A program made the translations under genes and the position numbers. A DNA stretch of 64,000 nucleotides. Source: Croceimicrobium sp965228705 (GTDB lineage Bacteria > Bacteroidota > Bacteroidia > Flavobacteriales > Schleiferiaceae). The stretch's first letter is position 1. Every line of letters begins with the position of its first letter. This document shows, one piece after another, positions 23,814 through 32,628 of this stretch. Below the pieces are notes generated by a model. That model ran no database searches. It was not told where the DNA came from and saw nothing but the letters and a program-made list of their open reading frames with translations. The stretch lies in the NCBI RefSeq assembly GCF_965228705.1, contig NZ_OZ245832.1, positions 1,736,001 through 1,800,000 of the forward strand, written 5' to 3'.

Positions 23814-24518
23814 TTAATCTTTATGGTAGTGAATGATTTCAAAATCAGATTGGAAGCCATTTTGTAAGTACAATGGCTTACCCATTTTGGAAGCTTGGAG
23901 AAACACTTTAGGATGGCCCTCTTCTTTCAATAAGTTGAGAGCACTTCTAAGAATTTCCTGGGCAAAACCCTGGCGACGAAAGCGTGCGGGCACTCCCATA
24001 GAATACAGTCCCGCTCCTGCCTGCGAATCTTTATAAATAGCAATGGTTCCCACCGGCTGGCTTCCATCAAGAGCCAAATAGTAATCCAGTAGCCTATACG
24101 TACTGGCCACCAAATTTGGACTATAGCGATAAGCAAAGGCCTCTTCAAATAGCAATGACCAGGTTTTAAAGTCTTCCGATCTGGCTAGTTTTTGCAGACT
24201 TAAGTTTCCCGATGGGACTTCTACTTCATGCGGATTGACCGACATGGCTGTCAAACTAAAAGTCTCCTTCCAGGCCCAACTCTGTAGCTGATCTTCCGCT
24301 ATTTCATTTTGCCACAGCACCAGACTCATGGGCATGGGCATATCATCTGGTGGCGCTAAATTCCCCAGATCAGCCTCCGGCTTAAGCCAAATGCGATTGG
24401 GCCATTGTGAATCAAAACTATAAGCAGCAGCCCAATTAGTGGATTCAAAGTATTGTCCATTCAATTGCCCAACCTCCTGCCAGAGGCTAAGCACATTATA
24501 TAGATTAGGATCTTGCAT
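23814..24518 (-). CDS. GNAT-family N-acetyltransferase
   Basis: 234 aa. The C-terminal half contains the acetyl-CoA loop (YSMGVPARFRRQGFAQEIL) and the final ASKMGKPLYLQNGFQSDFEIIHY strand typical of GNAT. The N-terminal ~110 residues are a separate degenerate GNAT-like half. Substrate unknown. 2 bp from its neighbours on each side, so part of the cyclase-DMT-GNAT-nitroreductase operon. Confidence 0.87.
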   Translation of the reverse strand: MQDPNLYNVLSLWQEVGQLNGQYFESTNWAAAYSFDSQWPNRIWLKPEADLGNLAPPDDMPMPMSLVLWQNEIAEDQLQSWAWKETFSLTAMSVNPHEVEVPSGNLSLQKLARSEDFKTWSLLFEEAFAYRYSPNLVASTYRLLDYYLALDGSQPVGTIAIYKDSQAGAGLYSMGVPARFRRQGFAQEILRSALNLLKEEGHPKVFLQASKMGKPLYLQNGFQSDFEIIHYHKD

Positions 24519-24520
24519 GT

Positions 24521-24967
24521 TTAGGATTTAAGGAGAATTACAGAACCCAGCAGGGCAATTACGCCCAGGACTTTCCGTGGAGTTATCGCCTCTACCGGAA
24601 GGTCAAACCAGCCCAAACTACCGGCCAGCATTGCATAAAGCAATTGCGAGCTCAGACTTATCACTACGGTACTGGCTATTCCCTGGCGGGGGATGAGAAA
24701 ATAAAAGAGGCTTACTGCGCTAAAGCTGAAGAGGCCTCCACCAACCCAATTGTACCAGGGGATTCCCTCTAAACTACTCTTAAGGGAACGGCTACTCAAT
24801 TGAAAAATCAAGACACTTAGACTGAGGAAAAAGCCAATCGCTAGGCTGATGGAACTCGCCAAAAAGGCACTGCCGGTTTGCTGACCCAAGCGGGCGTTCA
24901 TGCTCCCTTGAGTTACAATTAATACTCCCAGGAGTACCGTTAATAAGGATAAGCCGAGCTGATTCAT
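24521..24967 (-). CDS. DMT-family (YdcZ/DUF606-like) transporter
   Basis: 148-aa half-size drug/metabolite transporter with five predicted helices; TQGSMNARLGQQTGSAFLASSISLAIGF is the family hallmark. Such half-size proteins act as dimers. Substrate unknown. Four bp after the cyclase gene. Confidence 0.88.
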   Translation of the reverse strand: MNQLGLSLLTVLLGVLIVTQGSMNARLGQQTGSAFLASSISLAIGFFLSLSVLIFQLSSRSLKSSLEGIPWYNWVGGGLFSFSAVSLFYFLIPRQGIASTVVISLSSQLLYAMLAGSLGWFDLPVEAITPRKVLGVIALLGSVILLKS

Positions 24968-24971
24968 AATA

Positions 24972-25940
24972 CTAGTTTATAGGAATAGCGATGGGACGCA
25001 TAGGTGATCCACTGGCACCACGGAGTTTTAAGGAGGCCGCTATAAACGCGAACTCATAGACCTCATCTTGGGCCAAGTCTTCCAGCATCATTTGCTCTAA
25101 AAACATCACTCCCTTTTCAGCCAGCAAATAGGTATGCACCGGCACCCAATTATCTTCTTTCTCCGGAGGAAAAGCCTCAAAACTTAGATTGTCTGCTCCC
25201 AATAGCATGGCCCCCTTTTCTTCAACCAACCACTGAGCAGCCGCCAGGCTAATACCTGGATACTGATGGAGATAATGGGCGGCATCTTCGTAATGCTGCG
25301 CCTGACCGGTACGAATTAAAATCACATCCCCTTTCTGAATTTCAGATTTCTGGCGTTTTAAGCAGGCCTTCAAATCCTGTACGGTTATGCGGTAATTGGG
25401 CGGAAAGGAATCCACCAGGGCTCGAACATCCAGCAATAGGCCCCGGGCAATGATGGGAGGAATTTTCTCCGCTCCGGTTTTCTTCCAACCCTTGTCGCCT
25501 AAATGTTCTTCCGGACTAAAGCCATTCCAAATCAAACCATTTAGGCCAAAATGATTGAGGGCATCAATATGCGTCCCCATATGGGTGTACATGGAAACCG
25601 CATCTCCGGTATAGGAGACTTTCTCATTCATGGCCTCTCCCATTCCATTGGGATTATCCACCACAGTGCCGTGCGGAGTATGGGTAAGCCAATACTGATA
25701 AGAAGGATCTCCGAGAGAGTGGAAACTGGGCATCCCAACGAAATAATCTACACTAAGATCGTAGACCTGACCACTGCCAATTTGAGATAAAATCTGAATG
25801 CGACTACTGTCGGTCATCATATTGAGACTGCCGATTTCATCCTCGGGTCCCCAAGGACTTTGTCCTACTTCCTGCGCCTGTGCGCCCCAAATAAAAAACT
25901 GGAAGGCAAGGGCTTGAAAAAAATTTTTCTTTGTTTTCAT
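24972..25940 (-). CDS. Secreted cyclase-family hydrolase (kynurenine-formamidase-like)
   Basis: 322-aa metal-dependent amidohydrolase of the cyclase family. The metal motif HMGTHIDALNHFG (His120, His124, Asp126) is complete. A signal peptide (MKTKKNFFQALAFQFFIWGAQAQ) sends it to the periplasm or outside. Family members open formamides, isatin or cyclic esters; the substrate is unknown. First gene of a four-gene operon. A perfect 8+8 inverted repeat abuts the start codon. Confidence 0.88.
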   Translation of the reverse strand: MKTKKNFFQALAFQFFIWGAQAQEVGQSPWGPEDEIGSLNMMTDSSRIQILSQIGSGQVYDLSVDYFVGMPSFHSLGDPSYQYWLTHTPHGTVVDNPNGMGEAMNEKVSYTGDAVSMYTHMGTHIDALNHFGLNGLIWNGFSPEEHLGDKGWKKTGAEKIPPIIARGLLLDVRALVDSFPPNYRITVQDLKACLKRQKSEIQKGDVILIRTGQAQHYEDAAHYLHQYPGISLAAAQWLVEEKGAMLLGADNLSFEAFPPEKEDNWVPVHTYLLAEKGVMFLEQMMLEDLAQDEVYEFAFIAASLKLRGASGSPMRPIAIPIN

Positions 25941-25963
25941 TGTCGAGTTTATTGTCTCGACAA
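25940..25963 (-). promoter_or_regulatory. Inverted repeat upstream of the cyclase operon (possible operator)
   Basis: TTGTCGAG - TTTATTGT - CTCGACAA, arms match 8 of 8, centred about 14 bp before the start codon. The Crp/Fnr-like gene next door (26009) is a candidate binder; this is inference. Confidence 0.5.
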
Positions 25964-26008
25964 AAGTGCGGAGGCCTAAGAGCCTAAAAATTAAGCTATC
26001 TTAAGAAA

Positions 26009-26581
26009 TCACTTTAGGGCCTTACGGCGGATATAACTCAGATGCTCTGGTGTTAAGCCCAGGTAAGATGCGATCATATACTGAGGAAAGCGCTGTTCCA
26101 ATTGGGGATAGCGCTGGCGAAAATCGGCATAGCGCTCTTCGGCGGATTCGATTTTCACCTGTAAATTTTTATGCTGAGCCGCCTGATAGGCCGATTGCAT
26201 TTTGATGCGGAAAAAGCGCTCCATAGACGGAACTTCTTTAAAAAGCTCTTCCAGTCGATCGCGATGAATCTGAAAAATCACACTGGGCTCGGTGGCCTGA
26301 ATGAATTGCGTAGCCGGACTTTGACTAAGGTAACTATATAGGTCATTTAACCACCAACCTTCTATGCCAAAACTCTGTACAAACTCCTTTCCTTCTTCAT
26401 CCAAATAATAAGTGCGTAAGGCTCCGGAATCGATGAAGCGCATGTGTTGAGAGACATCACCCGCTTTGAGGATAAATTCCTTTTTAGCCAGCTTCTTTTC
26501 TTGAAAGGCCTTTTGAATTAGACCGATCTCCTCATCTGAAACCGGGCTTAGGTCTTGAATATGAGCAATGAGCTTTTCGAT
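26009..26581 (-). CDS. Crp/Fnr-family regulator with no ordinary start codon
   Basis: Cyclic-nucleotide-binding-like regulator. ATG 26443 gives only 144 aa and removes the first part of the beta roll. The frame is open upstream to a stop just beyond 26590 and encodes the expected N terminus (EKLIAHIQDLSPVSDEEIGL ... KKEFILKAGDVSQH). No ATG, GTG or TTG occurs there; an ATC at 26579-26581 sits where the family start is expected. The C-terminal winged helix (QYMIASYLGLTPEHLSYIRRKALK) is intact. Either a non-canonical start (ATC/ATT), a lost start or a short form at 26443. About 20 bp separates it from the upstream DUF4349 gene. Confidence 0.75.
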   Translation of the reverse strand: MEKLIAHIQDLSPVSDEEIGLIQKAFQEKKLAKKEFILKAGDVSQHMRFIDSGALRTYYLDEEGKEFVQSFGIEGWWLNDLYSYLSQSPATQFIQATEPSVIFQIHRDRLEELFKEVPSMERFFRIKMQSAYQAAQHKNLQVKIESAEERYADFRQRYPQLEQRFPQYMIASYLGLTPEHLSYIRRKALK

Positions 26582-26600
26582 AGCTCGAAATTACGAAAGC

Positions 26601-27419
26601 CTATTTTACCGTCTTCTTGCGAAAGCGCTTAAAAGCGAAAATAAATAGGGCGGTTAAAATCATGAGCGGCCAGAGTCTAATGAGGATCAATACGAAGGCA
26701 GTAAATCCAGTCCAACCATCTTTAATAGCGATCACAAAACGATTGGGTTCATCGGTATCAATCACTTCCTTTTCCAGCTCCTGGTAAATATGAACTTCGA
26801 TGCTGCTTAAGGCGATACGATCTTTGAGGTATTTCATGCGTCCTTGAGCTCTTTCAATCTCGCTGCGCACCTGCCCTAATTTCTGCTCTACTTGCAGAAT
26901 CTCCTCCACATTTTTAGCGCGATCCAATAACTTGAGCAAGCGAGCTTCTATTTCCTGAGCCGATTTAATACGCGATTCTACATCTACATACTCTTCACTT
27001 ACATCGCGGGTTTTTATTTCTCGCCGATCGAAATGCTGCACGCCTTCACCGATGCCGGCCATCGCTTTTTCAAATTGGGCACTGGGTATGCGAAGGGTAT
27101 AAAGGATTTCCTTTCGATAGCCATTCTGATTGGCTTTTTCGGAGGATATATAGCCACCCAAGCGGGCGGTTAAGGCATTGATGGCTTGTGCACTTTCTTC
27201 GAGGTTTTTCGTCTCGTACTTAATATCCGCTTCTTTGATCAAATGCAGGTTTTGAACTGGAATTCCGTTGCTTTGAAGTTCATCGGAGTTCCCTGCCATC
27301 ACGTCTGGCTCGTAGGATTCCTCCATGGCCACATCTTCATGAGCCACATTTTGCATATCCCTTTCACAGGCTGAGAAGAGAACTAATAAGCTAAAAAGAA
27401 AGGAGAAACGATAGGACAT
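26601..27419 (-). CDS. DUF4349 lipoprotein
   Basis: 272 aa. Lipobox at MSYRFSFLFSLLVLFSAC; the DUF4349 region (about 55-225) includes IKYETKNLEESAQAINALTARLGGYIS and a long coiled coil (VEEILQVEQKLGQVRSEIERAQGRMKYLKD). One transmembrane helix near the C terminus (AFVLILIRLWPLMILTALFIFAF) and a basic tail. Function unknown; envelope protein. Confidence 0.9.
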   Translation of the reverse strand: MSYRFSFLFSLLVLFSACERDMQNVAHEDVAMEESYEPDVMAGNSDELQSNGIPVQNLHLIKEADIKYETKNLEESAQAINALTARLGGYISSEKANQNGYRKEILYTLRIPSAQFEKAMAGIGEGVQHFDRREIKTRDVSEEYVDVESRIKSAQEIEARLLKLLDRAKNVEEILQVEQKLGQVRSEIERAQGRMKYLKDRIALSSIEVHIYQELEKEVIDTDEPNRFVIAIKDGWTGFTAFVLILIRLWPLMILTALFIFAFKRFRKKTVK

Positions 27420-27465
27420 TTTGATTGATCTTAAGTCCTATAAACGAAGCTTTTGTAAATAAAGT

Positions 27466-28512
27466 CTATGCTCTAGAATAATAGCGCTTTCGCCAATGGA
27501 AGGCTACCCTTACCAATAAGATTAGAGCCGGTACTTCCACTAAGGGACCAATTACTCCGGCAAAGGCCTGCCCCGAATTAATTCCGAATACTGCAATAGC
27601 CACCGCAATGGCCAATTCGAAATTATTACCAGCTGCAGTAAAGGCAATGGCTGCATTTTGATCATAGCTTGCTCCGGCCAATCGACTTATGAAAAAGCCC
27701 AGGCTAAACATGATCAAGAAATAAATTAAAAGAGGAATCGCAATTAAAAGCACATCCGCCGGAAGGCTAAAGACCAAATCGCCCTTAAGGCTAAACATCA
27801 ATACGATGGTGAAGAGTAAAGCGACTAAGGTAATGGGGGAAATGAGTGGTAAAAATCGAGATTGGTACCAGTCTGCTCCCTTTAAAGGGATGAGAACCAC
27901 CCGACTGAGGATGCCCAAGGCAAAAGGTATACCTAGATATATTGCAACACTTTTCGCTACAAGAGTAATGGAAATATCGACCACCACTCCTTCAAATCCT
28001 AATAAAGGTGGAATTTGAGTCATGAAAAGCCAGGCATAAAAGCTGTAAGCAAAGACCTGGAAAATGCTGTTTAAGGCAACCAGGCCGGCGCCATATTCCG
28101 CTGAGCCTTCCGCTAAATCGTTCCACACCAAAACCATGGCTATACAGCGGGCCAAACCAATCAGAATTAAGCCCGACATATATTCGGGATAGTCATGCAA
28201 AAAGATAAGGGCCAGGCCAAACATCAATACTGGACCAATAATCCAATTGAGAAGCAATGAGATTCCTAATATTTTGACATGCTTAAAAACCTTAGGCAGC
28301 AAGCGGTAATTTACCTTAGCCAGTGGTGGATACATCATTAAAATCAGGCCAATGGCCAAAGGGATATTGGTATCTCCATCGCCACTCTCTCCAATCCTTT
28401 GCGCTAAGCTGGGCCAAAGATTACCCAATAGTAAACCCAAGGCCATGGCAGTGAAAATCCAGAGGGTGAGATAGCGATCCAGAAAGGACAATTTCTTAGT
28501 ACCCATGCTCAA
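27466..28512 (-). CDS. acr3: ACR3-type arsenite efflux permease
   Basis: 348 aa with ten predicted helices (FLDRYLTLWIFTAMALGLLLG at the start). The conserved cysteine needed for arsenite transport is in GLARCIAMVLVWNDLAEG. Exports As(III), often also Sb(III), driven by the proton gradient. Last gene of arsR-arsM-arsC-acr3; overlaps the arsC end by 17 bp. Confidence 0.95.
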   Translation of the reverse strand: MSMGTKKLSFLDRYLTLWIFTAMALGLLLGNLWPSLAQRIGESGDGDTNIPLAIGLILMMYPPLAKVNYRLLPKVFKHVKILGISLLLNWIIGPVLMFGLALIFLHDYPEYMSGLILIGLARCIAMVLVWNDLAEGSAEYGAGLVALNSIFQVFAYSFYAWLFMTQIPPLLGFEGVVVDISITLVAKSVAIYLGIPFALGILSRVVLIPLKGADWYQSRFLPLISPITLVALLFTIVLMFSLKGDLVFSLPADVLLIAIPLLIYFLIMFSLGFFISRLAGASYDQNAAIAFTAAGNNFELAIAVAIAVFGINSGQAFAGVIGPLVEVPALILLVRVAFHWRKRYYSRA

Positions 28513-29104
28513 TTGCTGAAAAAACGTAAAACATCTCAGTGGCTATTTGCAGGCAGCGCTCATCATAGGCAGCAGTCTCCTGATCGGTACCATCAAAAGC
28601 CTTGGGATCTTCATAATTAAGGGCAATACGGGCTTTGGTACCGGGAATAAAAGGACAGTTTTCATCGGCATCTGAGCAGGTCATGACGGCTGCAAAATTT
28701 GCACTGGGATTCTCCGGATCATCATATAGCTTGGAATGCAACATGATGGGAGGCTCCTTTTCGGCGAAAGCCACCCGATAAACCGGATTAGGGTCCATCA
28801 CGGCATCCGAATAGAGATCGAAACCCGCTCGCTCCATCGCCGCCAAGGTGCAAGGATTGCATGCTGTTGCCTCCGTTCCACCTGAGTAAGAAGCTAAATC
28901 AATTCCAAAATGAAACGCTGCTACCTGCGCCCAAAGCTGCGCAAATTGACTGCGACGGGAATTATGGGTGCAGATAAAAACCAGGCTTAAATCCGCCTGG
29001 TTTTCCTGTACATATTGCACTAAAGGCTGTAATCGCTCTAAACGATCCTGAGGGATGTTTTTCAAATCGAGCCTATTGATGTAATTATTCAGATAGCTAA
29101 ACAT
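28496..29104 (-). CDS. arsC: Arsenate reductase, low-molecular-weight phosphatase type
   Basis: 202 aa. P-loop CTHNSRRS with CX5R (Cys45, Arg51) in the LMW-PTPase fold; MTCSDADENCPFIPG carries two further cysteines positioned for the disulfide relay. Reduces As(V) to As(III), which the adjacent Acr3 exports. Slightly longer than Staphylococcus-type ArsC because of an N-terminal helix. Confidence 0.92.
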   Translation of the reverse strand: MFSYLNNYINRLDLKNIPQDRLERLQPLVQYVQENQADLSLVFICTHNSRRSQFAQLWAQVAAFHFGIDLASYSGGTEATACNPCTLAAMERAGFDLYSDAVMDPNPVYRVAFAEKEPPIMLHSKLYDDPENPSANFAAVMTCSDADENCPFIPGTKARIALNYEDPKAFDGTDQETAAYDERCLQIATEMFYVFSAIEHGY

Positions 29105-29113
29105 CGCTCGGTA

Positions 29114-30004
29114 TTAACAGCATCCACCACCCGGAGTACAAGCCTCAGAGCTTTGTAGATCGCTTAGTTGAAGGATCTTCTTATCTTTCTTAGGCTCGCC
29201 TTCTTTTTGACCATAAAGGGTAATACTGTAGATACCTTGTTCACCCTGACCAAATTTTTGCATTTCCTCTTCAGTCAAATATTGACCTAGAATATCAGCG
29301 GGAATGTAAATGGGCTTTTCCTTTTGGATTTGCAAATCTTTAAAGCCAGCCTTGTGCGCCATTTCCAAATAGGCATCTTTTTGAATGGCTCCCGATACGC
29401 AACCCGCATACATTTCGGCATCCTTTTGCAGAGCATCTGGTAACTCACCTTGCAGGACTACATCGGAAATACTAAAATGAGCGCCTGGCTTTAATACCCG
29501 ATGAATCTCATTAAAGACGGCAGCCTTATTAGGCACCAAGTTTAATACGCAATTGGAAACTACCACATCAATACTATCATCCAAAATGGGTAATTCCTCA
29601 ATATCGCCTTCGCGGAATTCAACATTATTGTAGCTTAATTTATCCGCATTTAAGCGGGCTTTGCGAATCATGGGGCCACTAAAATCGACACCAATCACTT
29701 TGCCCTCGGGACCAGTTTCATGTCGGGCAACAAATACATCATTACCAGCGCCTGAGCCCAGGTCTAATACGGTATCGCCTTTTTCGATATGGGCAAAATG
29801 GGTAGGTAAACCACAGCCTAAACCAAGGTCGGCATCGGCCTGATAACCCTCCGTTTCGGAATAATCATCGGTCATGATATTATACACTTCTTGCGAAACT
29901 GGGCCCGCTCCACAGCAAGATGATTTATTCAGAGCTACATCTTGCTCGGCAATTTCACTGTACTTCTTGCGTACAATTTCTTTGAGTTCCTGATCTGTTT
30001 TCAT
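29114..30004 (-). CDS. arsM: Arsenite S-adenosylmethionine methyltransferase
   Basis: 296 aa from ATG 30004; an in-frame TTG at 30025 would overlap arsR and is less likely. SAM-binding motif VLDLGSGAGNDVFVAR; arsenite-binding cysteines include SSCCGAG and YAGCVSGA. The C terminus ends in a Cys-rich CTPGGGCC. Methylates As(III) to mono-, di- and trimethyl species. Between arsR and arsC in the ars operon. Confidence 0.93.
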   Translation of the reverse strand: MKTDQELKEIVRKKYSEIAEQDVALNKSSCCGAGPVSQEVYNIMTDDYSETEGYQADADLGLGCGLPTHFAHIEKGDTVLDLGSGAGNDVFVARHETGPEGKVIGVDFSGPMIRKARLNADKLSYNNVEFREGDIEELPILDDSIDVVVSNCVLNLVPNKAAVFNEIHRVLKPGAHFSISDVVLQGELPDALQKDAEMYAGCVSGAIQKDAYLEMAHKAGFKDLQIQKEKPIYIPADILGQYLTEEEMQKFGQGEQGIYSITLYGQKEGEPKKDKKILQLSDLQSSEACTPGGGCC

Positions 30005-30015
30005 GATAATAGGGT

Positions 30016-30348
30016 TTAGCAGCAAGTAGGATCATTGCCGCAATAGGATTCGAATAATTCTAAAAATTCTGATTTGATACGATCCCAGCGCTCGGGGTTG
30101 ATGCAATAGCTTACTGAAGTGCCTTCGATCGTACCTTGAATAAAGCCTGCGGCTTTTAACTCGCGTAAATGCTGACTGATGGTGGCTTGCGCCAGACCTA
30201 ATTCCTGCACTAAATCGCCATTAATACAAGCCCTGGCGGCAACCAGGTATTGCAGGATGGCTATTCGTGCAGGATGCCCTAGTGCCTTGGCACCGGCTGC
30301 CAGATCATTTTGTTCCGGACTAAAGAGATCTTTCTTAGTGATTCCCAT
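30016..30348 (-). CDS. arsR: ArsR-family metalloregulator
   Basis: 110-aa winged-helix repressor: recognition helix LAQATISQHLRELKAAGFI. Cysteines at ACINGD, YCINPE and the C-terminal YCGNDPTCC tail may form the As(III) site; the classic CVC pair in helix 4 is absent, so ligand geometry probably differs. Heads the ars operon and likely represses it through the palindrome at 30358-30375. Confidence 0.93.
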   Translation of the reverse strand: MGITKKDLFSPEQNDLAAGAKALGHPARIAILQYLVAARACINGDLVQELGLAQATISQHLRELKAAGFIQGTIEGTSVSYCINPERWDRIKSEFLELFESYCGNDPTCC

Positions 30349-30357
30349 AGCTTAAAA

Positions 30358-30375
30358 GTAATATTGCAATATTAC
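30358..30375. promoter_or_regulatory. Probable ArsR operator (perfect 18-bp palindrome)
   Basis: GTAATATTGCAATATTAC, self-complementary over all 18 bases, 9 bp before the arsR start. TAATATTG within it matches the -7 box TAnnTTTG at 7 of 8, so binding would block transcription. Confidence 0.8.
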
Positions 30376-30387
30376 GATGAAAGGTTT

Positions 30388-30434
30388 TAAAAAAAGGCCC
30401 CGCAGTTAAAAAATTCATTCTAATCTACGGGGCC
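30388..30434 (-). terminator. Terminator of the slipin unit
   Basis: On the minus strand GGCCCCGTAG pairs with CTGCGGGGCC (one wobble) and is followed by TTTTTTT. It lies just after the slipin stop codon. Confidence 0.8.
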
Positions 30435-30438
30435 CCTG

Positions 30439-31545
30439 CTAAGCAGACGAAAAGATTTCTCTTAATTTCGCTCCTACTTCTCCACCATTAATATTGATGG
30501 TGTTTACCTTCTCTACTACCTTTTCGAGGTATTCCATTTCTTTCAATTTCCAGAGCATGGGGTTATTTTCCATCAACTTGGCGGTGTTCATCAAGCTCCT
30601 GGTAGAAGCTGTTTCTTCCCGACGAGTAATTAAATTGGCTTGAGCTTTCTTTTCAGCCACTAATACCTGATTCATAATCTCCCGCATTTCACCGGGTAGA
30701 ATAATGTCTCGGATACCTACTTCCAGCAGTTCCAAACCAATGGCTTGAAATTTTGCTTGGGTAGAACCAGCTATTTGCTCTGCCAATTCTATTTTCCGAC
30801 TTAGGAGTTCGTCCAGACTTAATTCTGCCACATAAGAGCGTAAAGCCAATGCCAGTAAGTAATAAGCCTGCTTTTCGTAGTCGCTGTTCGCCAATAAGGC
30901 TTCTTCCACATTTTGAACTCGCATTTCTGCCAGTAAATTGATCCGCAAAGTGGCCTTATCTTTTGTCAATAATTCCTGACCATTCAATTCAATGGTCCGA
31001 CGTTTCATATTGGCCTTCAGAAGTTTAATACTCTGCGTATTGTTCCAATAGAAGTATTCGCCAGGTTCCAATGCTTTAAACAATGCCCCATTCAAGAGGA
31101 CTAAGCCTTTTTCACCTTGCTCCACTTTAAACATTCGAACAAAACCACGAGTGCATAAAATCGCCCGTAAGTTCTCTTTGAGATGGGCTGGCAATTCTAG
31201 GTCATCGCTTGAAAAGCGGAGGATCTCAATTGCATTCACCCCCTTCCAATAGGCATAAATACCAGGGATCAGGATTTCACTAAACACACCATTCAGCAGC
31301 ACTATGGCCAATTCACCTTGCTTAAGCTCTACCACTTCCGCATAGTTCTTTAACTTATCTGCATTTACTCGCAGGTCTGTTCCTTTTGGCAGATCTACTT
31401 TGCTACCTAGATGGTAATTCTGCAATTGAGCATTAATCCATTTCCAACGCTTACCGGCAGTCCAAATATTTTGGACAACACCATTTTTGGTGGCCACAGT
31501 AAGCTGTGCTTCAGGGGTAAAAATTAATTGTAACATGTTCATCAA
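30439..31545 (-). CDS. Slipin / SPFH (Band 7) domain protein
   Basis: 368 aa. SPFH domain at about 155-300 (LRINLLAEMRVQNVEEALLANSDYEKQAYYLLALALRSYVAE ... GLELLEVGIRDIILPGEMREI) followed by the helical tail EKKAQANLITRREETASTRSLMNTAKLMENNP, typical of slipins. Unlike stomatins it lacks an N-terminal membrane hairpin; instead a Band-7-like repeat region (KQGELAIVLLNGVFSEILIPGIYAYWKG and EQGEKGLVLLNGALFKALEPGEYFYWNN) precedes it. Downstream of a structured RNA with tRNA-like parts and a TPR gene on the same strand. Comparative work has, as I recall, placed slipins with RtcB-type RNA repair; that link is inference here. Confidence 0.88.
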   Translation of the reverse strand: MMNMLQLIFTPEAQLTVATKNGVVQNIWTAGKRWKWINAQLQNYHLGSKVDLPKGTDLRVNADKLKNYAEVVELKQGELAIVLLNGVFSEILIPGIYAYWKGVNAIEILRFSSDDLELPAHLKENLRAILCTRGFVRMFKVEQGEKGLVLLNGALFKALEPGEYFYWNNTQSIKLLKANMKRRTIELNGQELLTKDKATLRINLLAEMRVQNVEEALLANSDYEKQAYYLLALALRSYVAELSLDELLSRKIELAEQIAGSTQAKFQAIGLELLEVGIRDIILPGEMREIMNQVLVAEKKAQANLITRREETASTRSLMNTAKLMENNPMLWKLKEMEYLEKVVEKVNTININGGEVGAKLREIFSSA

Positions 31546-31559
31546 ATTGTGGGTTAAAC

Positions 31560-32050
31560 CCGATTAACAAAAATCAAAATGCGCAGGGCAGCGGCAGTAT
31601 GGACTTTTGGTTTCACACACTCCATCCTTAGTGGTCAAATAGCCGGCCTCTTCGACCAAAAATCAGGACATGCTTCGCCATCGGTACTAATACCGCACAC
31701 TGGTGCCAGAAATCACATTCGTAAATGACTAGCACAATCCCATACGCAGATTGGTGATCCTTTTTAAAGCAGATCAAGCTTCTTTTCAACGCATGGCCTT
31801 AGCCATACCTCCGTGAAAGGGAGGGTTTTCCTACATCCAGTAATTATCCTCTAATAACAAGGGAATCGAACCCTCGGAAAAAACCTGCGCTCTGCCATTG
31901 AGCCATAGGACCAAAAGGTCCCAATGGGAGTCGAACCCATAACCTCAGGAAATTGTGTTCTTTTGAGACGGTATACCGTTTCCGGCACCATGGTGACCTA
32001 CAGAGACACACATCTAGATCTCCGGTAGAACAAACCGTATTTTAAATAAG
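31560..32050 (-). ncRNA. Structured non-coding region with two tRNA-like elements
   Basis: About 490 bp without a coding frame. Element 1 (31999 down to 31916): acceptor-like AGGTCACC with GGGACCT, a class II tRNA-Leu-like D region (GGTGCCGGAAACGGTATACC), CTCAAAA at the anticodon position but poor anticodon stem, and a perfect T arm ATGGG-TTCGACT-CCCAT. Element 2 (31913 down to 31844): D arm GCTC-AATGGCA-GAGC, no anticodon arm, T arm GAGGG-TTCGATT-CCCTT, imperfect acceptor TCCTA/TAGAGGA. Downstream hairpins include CGGTA-TTAG-TACCG. Neither would be a decoding tRNA. Sits between the TPR and slipin genes, probably on one transcript. Confidence 0.65.
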
Positions 32051-32063
32051 TTTAAATGAAGTT

Positions 32064-32576
32064 TCAGGCCTTAGAAGCCTTGGCCTTCAGCTTGGCTTTC
32101 TGCTTCATTTTGAGTCGCTTAAGGCTTAAATCAATCTCATTTTGTTGCGCTTCATTTTCCACATATTGTAAAAGCATTTTACAATAATTCATAGAAATTT
32201 TCAAACATCCTTTTAGCTCCATTATTTTAAACATATACCAATAAACATACAAAGGTTTAAACAATGATTTACTGGTAGTATAATTCAACAAATTGAGAGC
32301 TTCAGAATATAATTGAAGCGCAATCAAACTATCCATTAGTGCTGCTGCGGCGCAAGCATTTTCAGGATCAATTGCCATCGCTTGTTCTGCTGCATCCTTT
32401 GCCTCTTTAGGCCAATTAAGCATATGGAGATAATATTGAGACTTTAAGCAAAGACTGGGTACATGCTCCGGATCATAGGCCAGGGCATAATTGAGCTGCT
32501 CCTCTGTTTCTGCCAGATCAAAAGGATAAGCATCGTAAGCCTTTAAATAATAAGATGTTACTAATTGAGTTGACAT
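32064..32576 (-). CDS. TPR-like protein upstream of the tRNA-like RNA
   Basis: 170-aa soluble helical protein with about three tetratricopeptide-like repeats (AEEQLNYALAYDPEHVPSLC-type; AKDAAEQAMAIDPENACAAAALMDSL; YSEALNLLNYTTS) and a very basic end (LKRLKMKQKAKLKAKASKA) that could bind RNA. It is on the same strand as the RNA and slipin, and the leader ahead of it contains a terminator. Function unknown. Confidence 0.75.
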   Translation of the reverse strand: MSTQLVTSYYLKAYDAYPFDLAETEEQLNYALAYDPEHVPSLCLKSQYYLHMLNWPKEAKDAAEQAMAIDPENACAAAALMDSLIALQLYSEALNLLNYTTSKSLFKPLYVYWYMFKIMELKGCLKISMNYCKMLLQYVENEAQQNEIDLSLKRLKMKQKAKLKAKASKA

Positions 32577-32628
32577 TTTCTTTTTACTTTAAGGTTGGCA
32601 AATCCAGACCGGGACCACTCCTTAGAGC

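Noticed and set aside
31844..31999. Two functional tRNA genes
   Set aside because: T arms are good, but one lacks an anticodon arm and the other has mispaired anticodon and acceptor stems; they cannot decode normally.
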